Assembly: GCF_047948215.1 (NCBI RefSeq)
Contig: NC_134463.1
Span: 52,263,201 to 52,327,200, forward strand
Direction of reading: 5' to 3'
DNA length: 64,000 nt
DNA from: Lycorma delicatula
Lineage: Eukaryota > Arthropoda > Insecta > Hemiptera > Fulgoridae
Part shown: positions 11,440-22,952 of the stretch, piece after piece
How the letters are laid out: each line of letters begins with the position of its first letter
Position numbering within the stretch: the stretch's first letter is position 1
The notes under the pieces: generated by a model
Seen by the model: only the letters and a program-made list of their open reading frames with translations
Databases searched by the model: none
Told to the model about the DNA's origin: nothing
Program-made: the position numbers and the translations under genes

Positions 11440-12135
11440 TTTCTTTGGGAAGAGAGGAAAATCTTCCAAAGGCTCTGACTTGGTGGTATACTTGGTCGTG
11501 TGAGATTCTTACCTACTTTTTCTCTTAGCCGGGACCACTTTCGTATTACTTCAGTCCATTGTGAGCTATCTTTTGTCATTTAGCAACCCTAACTTTCATA
11601 CCACCGTTCTAGTCATTTAGGGGTTCACTAGGAACTAAGAAGGACGAGATCCTTCTTAGTTTCTGGACCAGTTCGACATAAGCCGATACCGAGTCTCAAG
11701 TCACTTTATTCGTCAAAATTGTTTGGAAAATGTTACGTTGAGAGATTTCCCGTAAGACCAAATATATCGCTCTTCATTCTTGGGCATTCTGGGCGCAGTC
11801 AAAGAAGATATGACATGCGTCATTACTTTCTTTCTCGGAGTAATAGCACTGGGAGTTGCTAACTTTTTAAATGAGGAACTGAGTGAGATAAGAATACATC
11901 TCACCTCACCATGCACTCTTCCATTCTCCCAAATTCTCAGAGGTCTTTAGTGAGACAAGTGGTTCACTTTCCTGTTAACGCAACATATCTCTGCTCCGGT
12001 GCTATTTTTTTGCTATATTTACATCATGTGAGTGCGGTACTTTTTATCCACCAGCATATCCTTTCATATCTCAGCCCCATAAAGAAGGATGGAATGTGTT
12101 GTGGACATCAACAGCTTTCTATTCGTTGATTCCGG
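11440..12135 (-). pseudogene. R1-like non-LTR retrotransposon relic (ORF2 C-terminus and 3' UTR)
   Basis: On the minus strand, starting near 12130, STTHSILLYGAEI followed by a stop and KDMLVDKKYRT matches the R1-type sequence after the reverse transcriptase thumb. Further on, LRIWENGRVHGEV and a zinc-knuckle region are present: CYYSEKESNDACHIFFDC, with the second Cys changed to Ser. The middle of the connecting region has decayed and frames change several times. The portion from about 11700 to 11440 is the presumed 3' UTR and contains the hairpin at 11633-11661. This copy is older than those at 33.5, 53.5 and 61.9 kb. Confidence 0.7.
11633..11661. repeat. 12 bp perfect hairpin in the R1-like 3' UTR
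   Basis: The arms aactaagaagga and tccttcttagtt flank the loop cgaga. It lies inside the presumed 3' UTR of the minus-strand R1-like relic. Confidence 0.7.
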
Positions 12136-12359
12136 TCATCTTATTATTATTATTATTGTTGTTATTTTTATTATTATTTAACATTTATTTTATTATTACT
12201 TTAATAAATTACCTTCACTTACTTTAGAAATACATTAAAAAAAATCAGAGAAAGAATTTTTTAATATACATTAGTTGAAATTTGTTAATAGTTGTTTTCC
12301 TTTTATTACAAAATGTATGATCAATGCAATTTGTATTTATTGTGTACATTGTAAATTTT
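12136..12359. other. AT-rich spacer with ATT repeats
   Basis: Degenerate TTA/ATT simple repeats dominate. Nothing else is visible. Confidence 0.5.
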
Positions 12360-13592
12360 TTCTTTTTACTTTTGAGGCCACATTGAACCACTTTAGTCAT
12401 CCATATTTCAGTTCCTCTTGAATTTCTGTATTAGTCTGGCCTTTTTGATTTTCCCAGTATTTCTTCATCCTATCGGATCGTTGCTTCATGATCTCGTCTG
12501 TCATCTCCACTCTGTTATGACTTTCTAATTTTTTGACGTTGAATCTACGTGTTGAAATGCGTAGTTAATTTTTATTTTATCACAGGCGTCCTCAACCCTC
12601 AAGCCGATTTTTTGAACATCTCTTTAAATTTCTCCAACATATTTTCCACAGGTTTGTTTGTTAATATTCCTTGTGACTATTTGTTTTAGAATTCGGCTCT
12701 CAGGTATTTTTAATACGTAGAAAAATGGGAAATCCTTCGTTTTTTCATTGTACTGAGAATCTGGTCGACTTGATTGTAGACTGTTTCATTTGTGGCAATT
12801 CGCCAGACTCCATCTTTTTGATAACCTTTATTTAAGCATGTTCTGATAATTTGCTTTTCTGTTTTAAGTAATTGGTCCGTTTTACTTTCATTCTTAATCT
12901 GAAAGATAGTCTCACAAGCATAAAGCATTACCGGAAGAACTACTGTGTTATAATGGTGAATTTTGTATTTTATTGAAAGACAATTTTTATTGTATGTTTG
13001 CCAAGTTAGAGTTTGTGCTCTTTTAATTTTAGTTCTTCTGTATTGTCGTGTTTGTTTTTTCATCAATCTGCAATGAATGATTTCACCTAAGTATTTAAAT
13101 TGTTCAATTATTTTTTTTTCTTTATCGTTAACTTTGATTTTACTTATGATTTTACAGAGGGAATCCATGGCCATTATTTCTTCCTTTTCATAAGAAATTT
13201 TCAAGCCAATCCTTTGAGAAATTTTTTCTAGCTGGTGATTTGTTTTTTCCATATTTAGTGCTAGTAAGGCCAAATCATCAGCAAATCCTAATATAATAGT
13301 TTTTGTTGAATTTTTACCTGTTCTTATTATTGTTTTAACGGGATTTTCCTTTTTCCAAATATTTTAATTATGCAGTCCAGTGTAATATTAAATAGCAGTG
13401 GGGAAAGTTCATCACCTTGTCTCAATCCGGTCTTTATTAGGAAGGATTCAGACATCTCCTATCTAAATTTAACCTTGGACTGTGTGTTTTTTAATGTTAA
13501 TTCTATCATTTTCACCAATTTTGGGTGAAGCCCAAAATTTCGTAGGATCTGAAGCAAAGTCGGTCTATGATTACAATCATATGCCTTTTAAT
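12360..13592 (-). pseudogene. Non-LTR retrotransposon reverse transcriptase relic, clade unassigned
   Basis: Reading the minus strand from 13592, KAYDCNHRPTLLQILRNFG gives RT motif A and what follows it. GLRQGDELSPLLFN (about 13430) is the next block. GFADDLALL (about 13280) is the catalytic centre, and it continues without a stop through 13273-12710: KISYEKEEIMAMD, EQFKYLGEII, RRTKIKRAQ and NTVVLPVMLYACET. The end near 12710-12360 decays, with a stretch resembling SERMKKYWENQK. A stop after KVKFR and a frame change between the RQGD and FADD blocks show it is inactive. The fingers and endonuclease are missing. Confidence 0.8.
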
Positions 13593-13730
13593 TTGTAATA
13601 CGCAAGAACAGCCAATTTATATGTATGGATATATTAAACATTACCTTTATTTAACTTATTTTGATTATTTACTGAGATCTGATTAATTTTTTAAACTAAC
13701 TTGTATTTATATGCAATAAAACAGAGCGCG

Positions 13731-13770
<40 letters not shown>

Positions 13771-14042
13771 CTTAGCAAATTTTTATGTTCAATAAAATAA
13801 TATCAAAAAATTATTAAGTATTGTTCTATCATAAAAAATCTTTCACAAAATTTATGGCATCACTTATTAAACAGTCTTTATAAGATGCGTGTGATAAAAC
13901 CACTACCACAACTAAAGAACATCCAAGCCCTACCAAGAGGTGAACTCATACTGAAGAATATTTCATCACGATGAATTATTCATTACTTGATTCACTAACA
14001 TGTCTATACATGTTAACATGAAATGCTTATTTCATGGAAGCA
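13593..14042. other. Spacer with a short (AC)n run
   Basis: An (AC)n microsatellite of about 37 bases lies at 13733-13769. The remainder is AT-rich without recognised features. Confidence 0.6.
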
Positions 14043-14069
14043 TAAGCCGGATAATGCTTATCCGGCTTA
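14043..14069. repeat. 12 bp perfect hairpin
   Basis: The arms taagccggataa and ttatccggctta flank the loop tgc. The phrase taacatgaaatgc occurs on both sides (about 14015 and 14068), so the hairpin sits between short direct repeats. Confidence 0.7.
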
Positions 14070-16158
14070 ACATGAAATGCATCATTTTATTGTTATGTAT
14101 CAAATATATAGGTGCATCACAATATAAATCAGGCGTGAATAAACAAATATACAGGCTTGCTAACTTATTTATATTGTTTTTTTCATGAATGATGGAACAA
14201 ATATACTTAAGGGATTCTAAATTAAGAAAGTTACGTGATTGATTGTTTAGGAATACATTTTCAGATTCAGCATATAAAATATATGTTGACCAGTGTAATT
14301 TACTGTGTTAAAATCGATCCCAGAATTTTTAACATAAAGGCAGACAGAAGAGGGGGAAGAAAGGTAAATAAAAGCCTATAATGAATTTTACCTTCATATA
14401 ATCGGTAGTAAGAATTACAAACAAAATGGTGAAATGAATTTAGTAATAATACATTTTTTTGGTTTTATGTGTGAGAATTGTGGGATCGGGGTTATTTTAG
14501 TGTCTTGAATACATAATATATTCTTATAACACGATGAATCCAGAACAAATAAATGTTTCAAAAAAACCACCTTGAAAATTGAAAAACGTACGATTATAAT
14601 AAGTTATAATCCTTCACTCTAACTTCATTTCCTTTGTATTATGAGTATAATTATTTTCAAACTGAATTTCTCTCTTAACAATAAATTCATTTTATTCAGG
14701 TTTATTTTATTTGGAATTTATTTTATTTTTTTGTTTCTATAAAAAGAATAATTCTCTATTTAAATGGGAAAATAGATGTATATAGTCGTCGTTGTGGTAA
14801 CGTGAATGTTCCATTATATTTTATTATCTGAGTTTACATTATTAATTTTTTTTTTACTACTTATAATGCTTTTTATTTGTTAATAATATTCAGTCAGGAT
14901 AAGTTAATTTAAATTTATTTTTTAATCCTACCGTGAATTGGATATATAATTATTTCTTTTAATATAATTTTTCAAAGATTCCTCAAAAAAAAGGTATTTT
15001 GATATTTTTGTTTTTTGACAATTGCAGACTGCAAAAATATTTGATATAATTATTATAATCGTTACTAACGGTCGGGGAGAACAAAGAATAAGACGTTTTT
15101 AAAATAATATAAACAAAATATTTATTTTTTGTTTGGAGTAAGTCTCAATATAGTGAGAATTTTCCAGTAAAAATTTACAAAGAGCAAATGTTAGTAGCAG
15201 ATAGAAGATGACTTGACAAGATGGTATCTCTTCATCAACAGATTAGTCCCGTATCTCCACCGATTAGTCGCCGATTTCCAATATCTATTGTGAAAAAAAT
15301 AAATAAATATAAATGTACTTTTTGTTCTCCTACAAAATTTAGTAAAGTAGGTTACGTTAAGAAAGATTTCTTAAGAATATTAATTATTGGATTGCGTGTC
15401 TTTTGGCTCATTCTAATTTTTCCTGGTAATATAATCTTCTCATGACTGAAAAGAAGAAAGGCTTAAAATATTTCAGAGCTAGAAAGAGATTTTAATTTTA
15501 ATATATGAATAGCGACAGACTGTAATGGAAAGTAATTTTTAATATTATTTACATTTGTTTAAATATTTTGCGATAAATACAGTACATTTGGATTTGTGCT
15601 AATATATGTAAGTTTTTACGGTTTTAGTATTTGTTATTTTTTTTAATAAAGTACAATATTATGAAAAATATTACTTTCTAAATATGTAAACTTCTTATAA
15701 AAATATGAAATGAAATTAATGAGATAATCTAAGAAGGTACATAAAGTCATATTTAGTCTAAGGAATTAAATTTCATGAATATATTTTATATTGGGAGAAA
15801 ATTTAAAAGCGATATTATTTTAGATTTTTCAATTATACTTTTTGATACCAGGTCAGATTACCTTAGCACACAACTAAATTTGGGTAAAGTTTTATACCTT
15901 TTTACTAGTCCTGGTAAATCGCAAAAAAATTCCAAACATTATCTCCCTATTAATTGCCTAACTTTAATTTTAATTTTTCATTACTCTCTCACCCCAGTAG
16001 GGGGTTTTTGGTCGAATAGTTTTACAGTTATTTACTTTTCCAAATAATAGCTATTTTAGTCAGAAATGGTTATTAGAAAAAAGAAAAATCCGGTACACTT
16101 GTTTTGAAAAGCTGATTGGAGATATCTGAACTACAATAAAATTAACCGTTATGTTGAG
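14070..16158. other. Long AT-rich spacer, nothing recognised
   Basis: Short open frames (for example 15221-15445 and 15775-16047) have biased, AT-driven composition and no recognisable domain. I do not consider them genes. Confidence 0.5.
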
Positions 16159-16223
16159 TTTAGTAGCAGAATGGTAGCGTCTGTGCCTTTCATCCGATAG
16201 ATCCTAGGTTCAATTTCCAGTTA
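16159..16223 (+). repeat. tRNA-like segment, probable SINE head
   Basis: The phrases tagcagaatggtagcg (A-box-like) and aggttcaatttcc (B-box-like) are spaced as in a tRNA, with ctttcatccgatagatcc between them. A similar but diverged copy lies at 39838-39905. The acceptor stem does not pair well, so a functional tRNA gene is unlikely. Confidence 0.4.
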
Positions 16224-17889
16224 GTTTTAGCATTATTCACACGCTAAAAAAATTATTTTCTCATCAAAGGATGTAATTCGGTGGTTAGTTTTTAGTCGCT
16301 TGAAAAGGGAAATAAATTATTACCCTGAGGGTAATATTAAAAAAAAAATCACTTTAATAAATATTTTATATTACAATATTAATATAAATAATATTTCAAT
16401 ATTTCCTGAAAATATTTTTTAATAATGTTTCATGAAAGAAAAAGTTCTATAACCTCTAATGTGTTATTATCCATGGATCACTCTGGGTTGAAATATGTAA
16501 CACAATTTATTTACAAATATCAATCCATCCAGGATATATTAAATTTTGTTCTCTGTATAATTACTACTCATTTCACATTTTTTGGCATTTATTTCCATTT
16601 TTATCAGTTATTTGATTTTTTCTTTAACATTTGTTTTTTAGTTATTTTATTTTCCCTTTAATTATTTTATCCATAAAAGCGTAATTTTTAATTGTTCTTT
16701 ACATCGTAAAAAAATTACTGTATTTATTAATCAATTTATGAAATATATTTCGTCGTAAATTACAATTTTTAATTCTCATGATTGTATCCCTCTACAATTT
16801 TGTTATCAATGAATGGTAATCATATTGGATAACTTTAGTATGTAGCATCGGTAATAAACGTCTGTGCTTGATTCGTTATTTTATTTCAGTTGCCTCAAGA
16901 ATCAGCCCGTTGTAAAATGTAATAAATATAAAATATTTAGAAAGAGAGAGAATTAGATTACAAGCCGTAATAAATATGTTTTCGCTTTCGCAATGCAGTT
17001 GATATTTGATAAAGAGCTAAGTATTGAACTGCGTGCCTACTGTTTGATAGAATTAGTGGTTGGTTTGACGTCATACTTCATAGCGTTGTCTCGTTACGGC
17101 TTACCGTAAATAAACAAAACTGAATAGTAATACTAAAATAATAATTTGATTACAATTGTTCTTTTTATTCTATTCAAAAAAAATGTAATTCCATTTATAA
17201 AAAATATTACAGTTATTTAAATTACATGAATTTCATCTAAAAGTAAACTCTTATTTAATAGAATCAAAATATAACCCAAAAATGTGTAGTTTTTAAAAAA
17301 AACATATCAGAAGTGTTTTTTTACAAAGCAAAGACTAAAAGACCTTTTAAAATATAAAAACAATTTAGACAGTGTTGAAAAATAGCAGAATTAAAAAATC
17401 ATTAAAAATTTCAATTATATTACGTAATTTTCATTAAAAAAAAAACTGAAATATCATTTGCATGAAGTCTTTAATTGAGACCAAACAAGGTGATAAATTA
17501 TAAAATTTCAAAAAAATAATTAAAAATACTAATTTTATACGAAAATATGGATGGATGTGTATTTTTTTAAATGTTTTTTATCTAGACTATTGCGATTAGT
17601 TTTGCCGTGCGATTTTTTAAACTTATCGGTTGTAATTACCTACCTTTTAACCGTGCATTTTTTTCCATTCAGTTTATTACAATTTTTCTTTCGATGTTGA
17701 TTTTTCATAATATGATAAAGTTACGATAAAAGTAAGCATGAATATTTAACGAAATTAATTCACAACGTAAACAATTATTTATACAACTCATGAATATGCT
17801 GATTATAAATAATTGGTTTTGATAATGTTTATTTGAGAATACTAACCAGCGATGACTCCAGCGTTTATTTTTAATGAAATTTCATAAGT
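16224..17889. other. AT-rich spacer, nothing recognised
   Basis: A/T runs. No domain or RNA signal was recognised. Confidence 0.5.
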
Positions 17890-18275
17890 TACATATAGAA
17901 TACATCACGAAGTTCTCCCAGAACTTTCATAACCTACTCTGCTCGTTAAAATAATGGAAAAGTTCATATAAACATACGTCCTAAAATGATTAGTTTGCGA
18001 GTTACGGTTAGTGAAAAAGTTCTCTGATTTCAGCTACCCCAATTGCGGTCGTATTGAAATTTTTAGTAAGTTAATTAAGAGAAAAAATTAGTGATTTCTT
18101 ATTGTTTTACCTGAAATGTTGAATAAAGTCGGTCCCAGAACTGTATCTATAGTAATTTTTGGGAAATCTGGGGTGGAAACTAATAAATTGGGGTAAAAAA
18201 CACAGTTTTTTTACGTTTGACGTGCAAACAACTTTGTTAAATGTGTAATAAACACATAAAACTTAAAAAAAAAAA
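17890..18275. repeat. Unidentified repeat candidate
   Basis: More balanced composition than its flanks. The phrases ttggggtaaaaa and ttaaatgtgtaataaacacat recur in diverged form at about 21130-21230, suggesting two old copies of one element. No ends could be defined. Confidence 0.3.
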
Positions 18276-19733
18276 ACACATGTAGGGAATTTAATTGTAA
18301 ACAAAATGGAGTAAGAAAAGTTGAATAAAACAAAGAAAAGTTAGTAAAACTTGAATTTTATAAGTATTAACTCAAAGTAAACTTTATTAACCAATGATAT
18401 TCGATAGATAGTCACATGAATAGTTTTATTAGAGATATTTAGTTTTTAACATCAGACAGAGATCGAATTTTTTTCTGAAGTCGTTGCAATTTTACGGTAA
18501 CTAAAGACTTATACTGCCATATATTTAGCGCGTGAAAATATATTCAATTAAGCTGTAAAGTAGCCATTCGCTGCTATAGGGAAATGTAAATCGCTCTGCA
18601 ATTTTCAAATCAATTTGTGTTTTATGAAATTACGCAAACAAAACGATAGAAATATTTTGCATGTAAAAAATTAGTAATACTGATAATTTAATTATTTTTT
18701 TGAAAATTAAATATAAAAATAATCATTACAAAAGTTATTTTAAATACTATAAAAATAATTTTTATTATCAAATTCCAGTTTGTTTTTGTTGGGGGGTCTT
18801 ACTAATTATAAATAAATAGACTAGATACATTCTCATTCTCATTATGTAATGCGGGTGCAAATCCAGAAAAAAAATCATAAAATATAAACATGGAGAGCTC
18901 TGTATTGTACTTAAATGTTATTAAAGTAATAATTTTATTAAAAATTTTACTCTAATAACCTTGAAATGAAGCATCTCATCTTATAGAGATAACCTGATAC
19001 CTCTTATTTTTTTTAAATTATTTATTATTTTTAATAATTTCTTTTTTTTATTAATAATTTTTCACTCCCGTAAAATTACCATATTTTATTACCTCTACTG
19101 CAAAGGGCATTCGGCTGTAAAATGTCTGCTAAATTCCTTATTGTTATTTAAGAGAAAAAATTGGTAAAAATCATCCAAAAAAATTGTAATTATTATAAAA
19201 ACTTTAACGAAAATTTGAATTTAAAATAATTTTTTAATATTGATCCTAACAAAATTAATATTACTTATTAGATTTATATATTAGTACAATTACCTTCGAA
19301 TTTTGTTTCTGAATACGTTCATAAAATTCAAAAAAGATTTTTGTAAATAGACTTTGATCTCAGTTTATGATTAAGATACATGAAATTTTACATTTGATTG
19401 ATGCTTTTAAAATTATATTTTTAAATGTGTCCTCTATGAATAGAAGAGATTCGTAACATATTATGGAAGACAAGTAAAAAATGGAGAGAAATGTTGATTA
19501 CCGATAAAAGAAGAAAATCGGCATTCCTAGATTACTGTAGTACTGAATAAAGAAAATATTGAAGACCGGCGAGTAGTTGGAAGAAGTAAATTACTCGTAT
19601 CTTGTCAATAGACATAAGACAGTGGACTGGATTATGTACTGTTCAAAATTTGAAATACAACAAGAGATCAGTTGAACCAAATAGTCACGAATATTCGTTA
19701 GTATATTCGATTCTTTGTCTAAGTTTATTTATT

Positions 19734-19735
<2 letters not shown>
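18276..19735. other. AT-rich spacer, nothing recognised
   Basis: No motif was recognised on either strand. Confidence 0.5.

Positions 19736-19772
<37 letters not shown>
19736..19772. repeat. (TA)n microsatellite
   Basis: About 37 bases of alternating T and A. Confidence 0.9.
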
Positions 19773-19775
<3 letters not shown>

Positions 19776-19887
19776 GAATGGGTTATCTCCAGACACAAAG
19801 GAGAAGTTATTTGAGACACTAAGTTGCTCGAGATACGACTGCAAATTTTGATAATAAAAAATATATATAAATATATAATAAATATAT

Positions 19888-20142
19888 TGGCCTGGCAGAG
19901 CTTTTTCCTCTCCCTATGGAAAAAGAAAAAATTTATGTAGGAACACAATATATGTTATATATATTTTTATTATGATTTACCCTTTTTAATCTATATATTT
20001 TATAAACAAATTGTTCTTTTTTTCATATCCTTTTCTATGAATTTGTAAAACTTCATATTTAAAAATATTTTTTTATTACATACTGTATAACGTTAATTAA
20101 TAACACACAATATTGTTGAATTCTCTTTTAAAAAATATTTAA
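19888..20142 (+). repeat. Copy 1 of a duplicated ~255 bp block
   Basis: It starts gcctggcagagctttttcct and runs through aacacaatatatgttatata, gtaaaacttcatattta and acatactgtataacgttaat. The block at 22092-22350 repeats it in the same orientation with scattered substitutions and small indels. Confidence 0.85.
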
Positions 20143-20214
20143 ATTTAAAAAATTAGGCAAAAAATCGAATCAGTGATGATGAGTTTAAAGCTACTTACGT
20201 ACATATGTATGTAC

Positions 20215-20392
20215 CTTGACAGCCATTCAGTCAGTCGTCCAGGCAGCTAGTCGCGCAGTTGGTCACCTAACTAGTCAGTGAGTCATTCAGACGTCCAGCC
20301 ATTCAGTCAGGTTAGCAGCTGTTCACCCAGGCTGGAAGCTAATCAGGCAGCCAGCAAATCAGTTAACTTCTTTTCACCATCAGTCCACCGTA
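20215..20392 (+). repeat. Degenerate CAGTCAG/CAGCCAG short-repeat tract
   Basis: The motifs cagtcagtcgtccaggcagc, cagtcagtgagtcattcag, cattcagtcag and caggcagccag recur with irregular spacing over about 180 bases in an otherwise AT-rich region. It looks like a diverged simple-sequence array. Confidence 0.6.
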
Positions 20393-20399
20393 AGTGAAA

Positions 20400-21075
20400 A
20401 TATATGTGAACACTACATGGCTTCCTTGTACGCCTATTAAATTACATATTTTTTTAAATGAAAAATACAATAAATTTTATTTCATTAACAACCTCTGAAT
20501 TTTTTAATTTTTTTTTTCATTGATATAATTGAATTATTATTTATTGTATTTGTTTTACAATCACAGTTTAATAATAATTAATAAATCTATAAATTTAAAT
20601 TTTAAAAAAATTTGAAAAACAAAGAGATGAAATCGGATTTGAACCGATATGCCTTCACCTTTTAAGAATAAAATATCTCATTAATTAAAATTTTATTTGG
20701 CTGTAACTCTGGAACCAATGAAAATAAGTACCACTTATGATATATCTTGAAAAGCACTCAATGAGTGCTTATTACTGCAGTTAAGGAAAAGCTAAGAAAA
20801 AGAAGATCCAAATATTTTTGGATTTTGGACTTTTTTGGACACTTTTATTCCAGTCTATAGCAATCAAAAGAGAAAGTGCACAACTAGATGTTGCAATATT
20901 CGTAAATTCAAAGTTTTCATATCTTCTGGCTAATCGTTTTTGAGTTATGTGAGTTACATACGCAAATACGTACTCATGTCAGGCCGAAACTAGTCAAAAT
21001 GGATTCAGGGATGATCAAAATGGATATTTCCGTTGAAATCTGAAAACCGAATTTTTACAATCACAATATTTTATT
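20400..21075 (+). repeat. Dispersed repeat, near full-length copy, opposite orientation
   Basis: The copy runs from atatgtgaacactacatggc and cttccttgtacgcctattaa to aatctgaaaaccgaattttt. It is the reverse complement, with many substitutions, of the copies at 40555-41242 and 56050-56660. The T-arm-like block atcggatttgaaccgat is at about 20632-20648. The centre holds ggaaccaatgaaaataagta and the TTTTTGGAC-type repeats. No coding capacity is apparent. Confidence 0.75.
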
Positions 21076-21839
21076 TACTAGTAAATAAAATGAAGTCTAA
21101 AAACCAAGGAAGTAAAAAAATTCTTATTTTGGGGTAAAAATCAAGAACGTTTGGAGTCTATAAACATATTAATGCATGTGCGGCGTAAAGTAATTGTTAA
21201 ATGAGTAATTAATACATAAAAATTATAAAAAAATTTTATAGAAAATTGGATTCTGAGTAAAATATTACCATTTAAATCTAGATAAAATTGGACACGTTTT
21301 GATATATCTGCTTTGGTGAAGAGTTTACGGCTGACGATTTTTTTTGGATCTCATGCGAAATTAAATTATTTAAATCAGTTTAATTTTGGATCACATCGAA
21401 CAGCGATACCATCATATCATTTGCTACCTATGTAGAATATCTGGAAAAAAAGTTCATAGATCTTAAAGGAATATTTCAGTTCAACGTAAAAGTCGTGGAG
21501 AATCTAGAAATAAGTGGATGGATGGTGTGATGTAGGCTACATCACACCATTTATCCACTGTGAGAAAGGGTTTGAGAAAGGGTGTGTGAAAGGTTTGAGA
21601 AAAGAAAGGTGTGTGAGAAAGGGTTTTTCTAATAAAAGATGTTTATGATAAACATAAATGAAGTTGCATTAACACAGCAGGTGATAACAGCATTAGCTAT
21701 ATTGAAAAAATCGTATAAATAATTAAAAATTAAACCCTTGACGGATATTTGTAGTTTTAAGTAAAAAAAAAAAAAAACTGTTAAAATTGTTTTAATAGCG
21801 ATGTGTTTGTGTGTGTATTACATATACAAACATTGTTTT
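21076..21839. other. Spacer with diverged repeat fragments
   Basis: At 21100-21260 it resembles 17890-18275. At 21520-21630 there are short internal repeats, ggatggtgtgatgtaggcta followed by its partial inverse and several gagaaagggt units. No gene seen. Confidence 0.4.
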
Positions 21840-22091
21840 GTAGAAAATGTAAAATGTCGGTTCTGTGTGGGTGAAAATTTTGTGTACCCCAGCTGAGGAA
21901 ATCCTCGAAGTTGTAATTCGCCGATGATTCCCTGGGAACGTCGCTCTGGCTATTCTAATTCGGTGACAAGAGTTCCTGGGTGATTGCGCAACGGCTGTGT
22001 GTATTCCATGTCGATTAGGTCTGGCCCCTGCGTGATTAGAGCGGGAGGTTTTTTAGCGGCTGAGAGCCCTGCACTTACCGTTAGAGCGGGT
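21840..22091 (+). repeat. GC-richer segment, possible non-LTR 3' UTR
   Basis: The composition is balanced and includes agagcgggaggttttttagc and gagcgggtggctggcgggga, leading straight into a small stem (ggggag and ctcccc) and an A run at about 22100-22135. The layout resembles the ends of the R1-like copies, but no coding remnant was recognised. Confidence 0.35.
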
Positions 22092-22350
22092 GGCTGGCGG
22101 GGAGCTTTTTCCTCCCCCTATGGAAAAAAAAACAAAAAAAAACGATGTAGAACACAATATATATTATATATATTTTTATTATGATTTACACTTTTTAATC
22201 TATATTTTTTATTAAAAAAGTGTTCTTTTTTTCATATCCTTTTCTTTGAATTTGTAAAACTTCATATTTAATAATAATTTTTTATTACATACTGTATAAG
22301 GTTAATTAATAACATACAATATTTTTGAATTCTCTTTTAAAAATATTTCA
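22092..22350 (+). repeat. Copy 2 of the duplicated ~255 bp block
   Basis: It matches 19888-20142 in order and orientation, including gagctttttcctccccctat, tttttattatgattta and aacttcatatttaataat. Unlike copy 1 it is preceded by the GC-richer segment at 21840-22091. Confidence 0.85.
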
Positions 22351-22639
22351 ATTAAAATGAGTTGTGTTGATTTACAAATATTTAATTTTACATTTCATAT
22401 TTTATTACATTCTTTGTATGCAAACAGAGAAAAAAATTATCATATATTTCCTAATAAATAATATATAAAAATCAAATTAAAGTACATTCGAGAAAAATTA
22501 AATTCCTTCCAGTTATTAACGGAAAAAAATGATATATTTTTAATTTAATTATACATTAATTAAAATTCTGTAAGAATTTTTTTTTTTCATTTAATTAGTC
22601 ATTCTAATAAAATTCTGATAAAGAAATGTTTTACTACTA
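22351..22639. other. AT-rich spacer, nothing recognised
   Basis: Nothing recognisable beyond A/T runs. Confidence 0.5.
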
Positions 22640-22952
22640 CTAATCTAACCTTATGATATGGAGTTGTGAAAACAAATAAAAGTAACGTGGACGTCATACA
22701 ACATTTCCAAAACAAAATAACAAGTACAAAATTGAGTGGCGCCATGATTCACACGTAAGGATGAGATTCTCGAATACCTAGACCATCCGTCTGTTCGTGA
22801 GGTTGTGAAATAGCACAATATTAAGTACGAAAGGCGTTTAGAAAATCGCGTCAACCACCTAACAATCAATCTGCTTGATTACAGCGTGGACGTTCGAAGG
22901 TTGAAACGACTACAAAGTGCTAAAGTTGGGGAATACTGGATGATGAATTGCA
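22640..22952 (+). pseudogene. Jockey-clade ORF2, C-terminal relic
   Basis: The plus strand gives VDVIQHFQNKI, then in another frame RKDEILEYLDHPSVREV-like sequence, YERRLENRVNHLTINLLDYS and VDVRRLKRLQSAKVGEYW near 22925. These match the final segment of Jockey ORF2 proteins, where NHLAVNLLDNS and DVRRLKRxHxxDL are typical. Stops and frame changes show decay. Only the last ~100 residues remain. Confidence 0.7.

Noticed and set aside
16159..16223. Functional tRNA gene
   Set aside because: A- and B-box-like motifs are present, but stems pair poorly and a diverged copy exists at 39838, so a SINE-type relic is more likely.
22651..22869. Minus-strand 72-codon open frame
   Set aside because: Antisense to the Jockey C-terminal relic that is readable on the plus strand.
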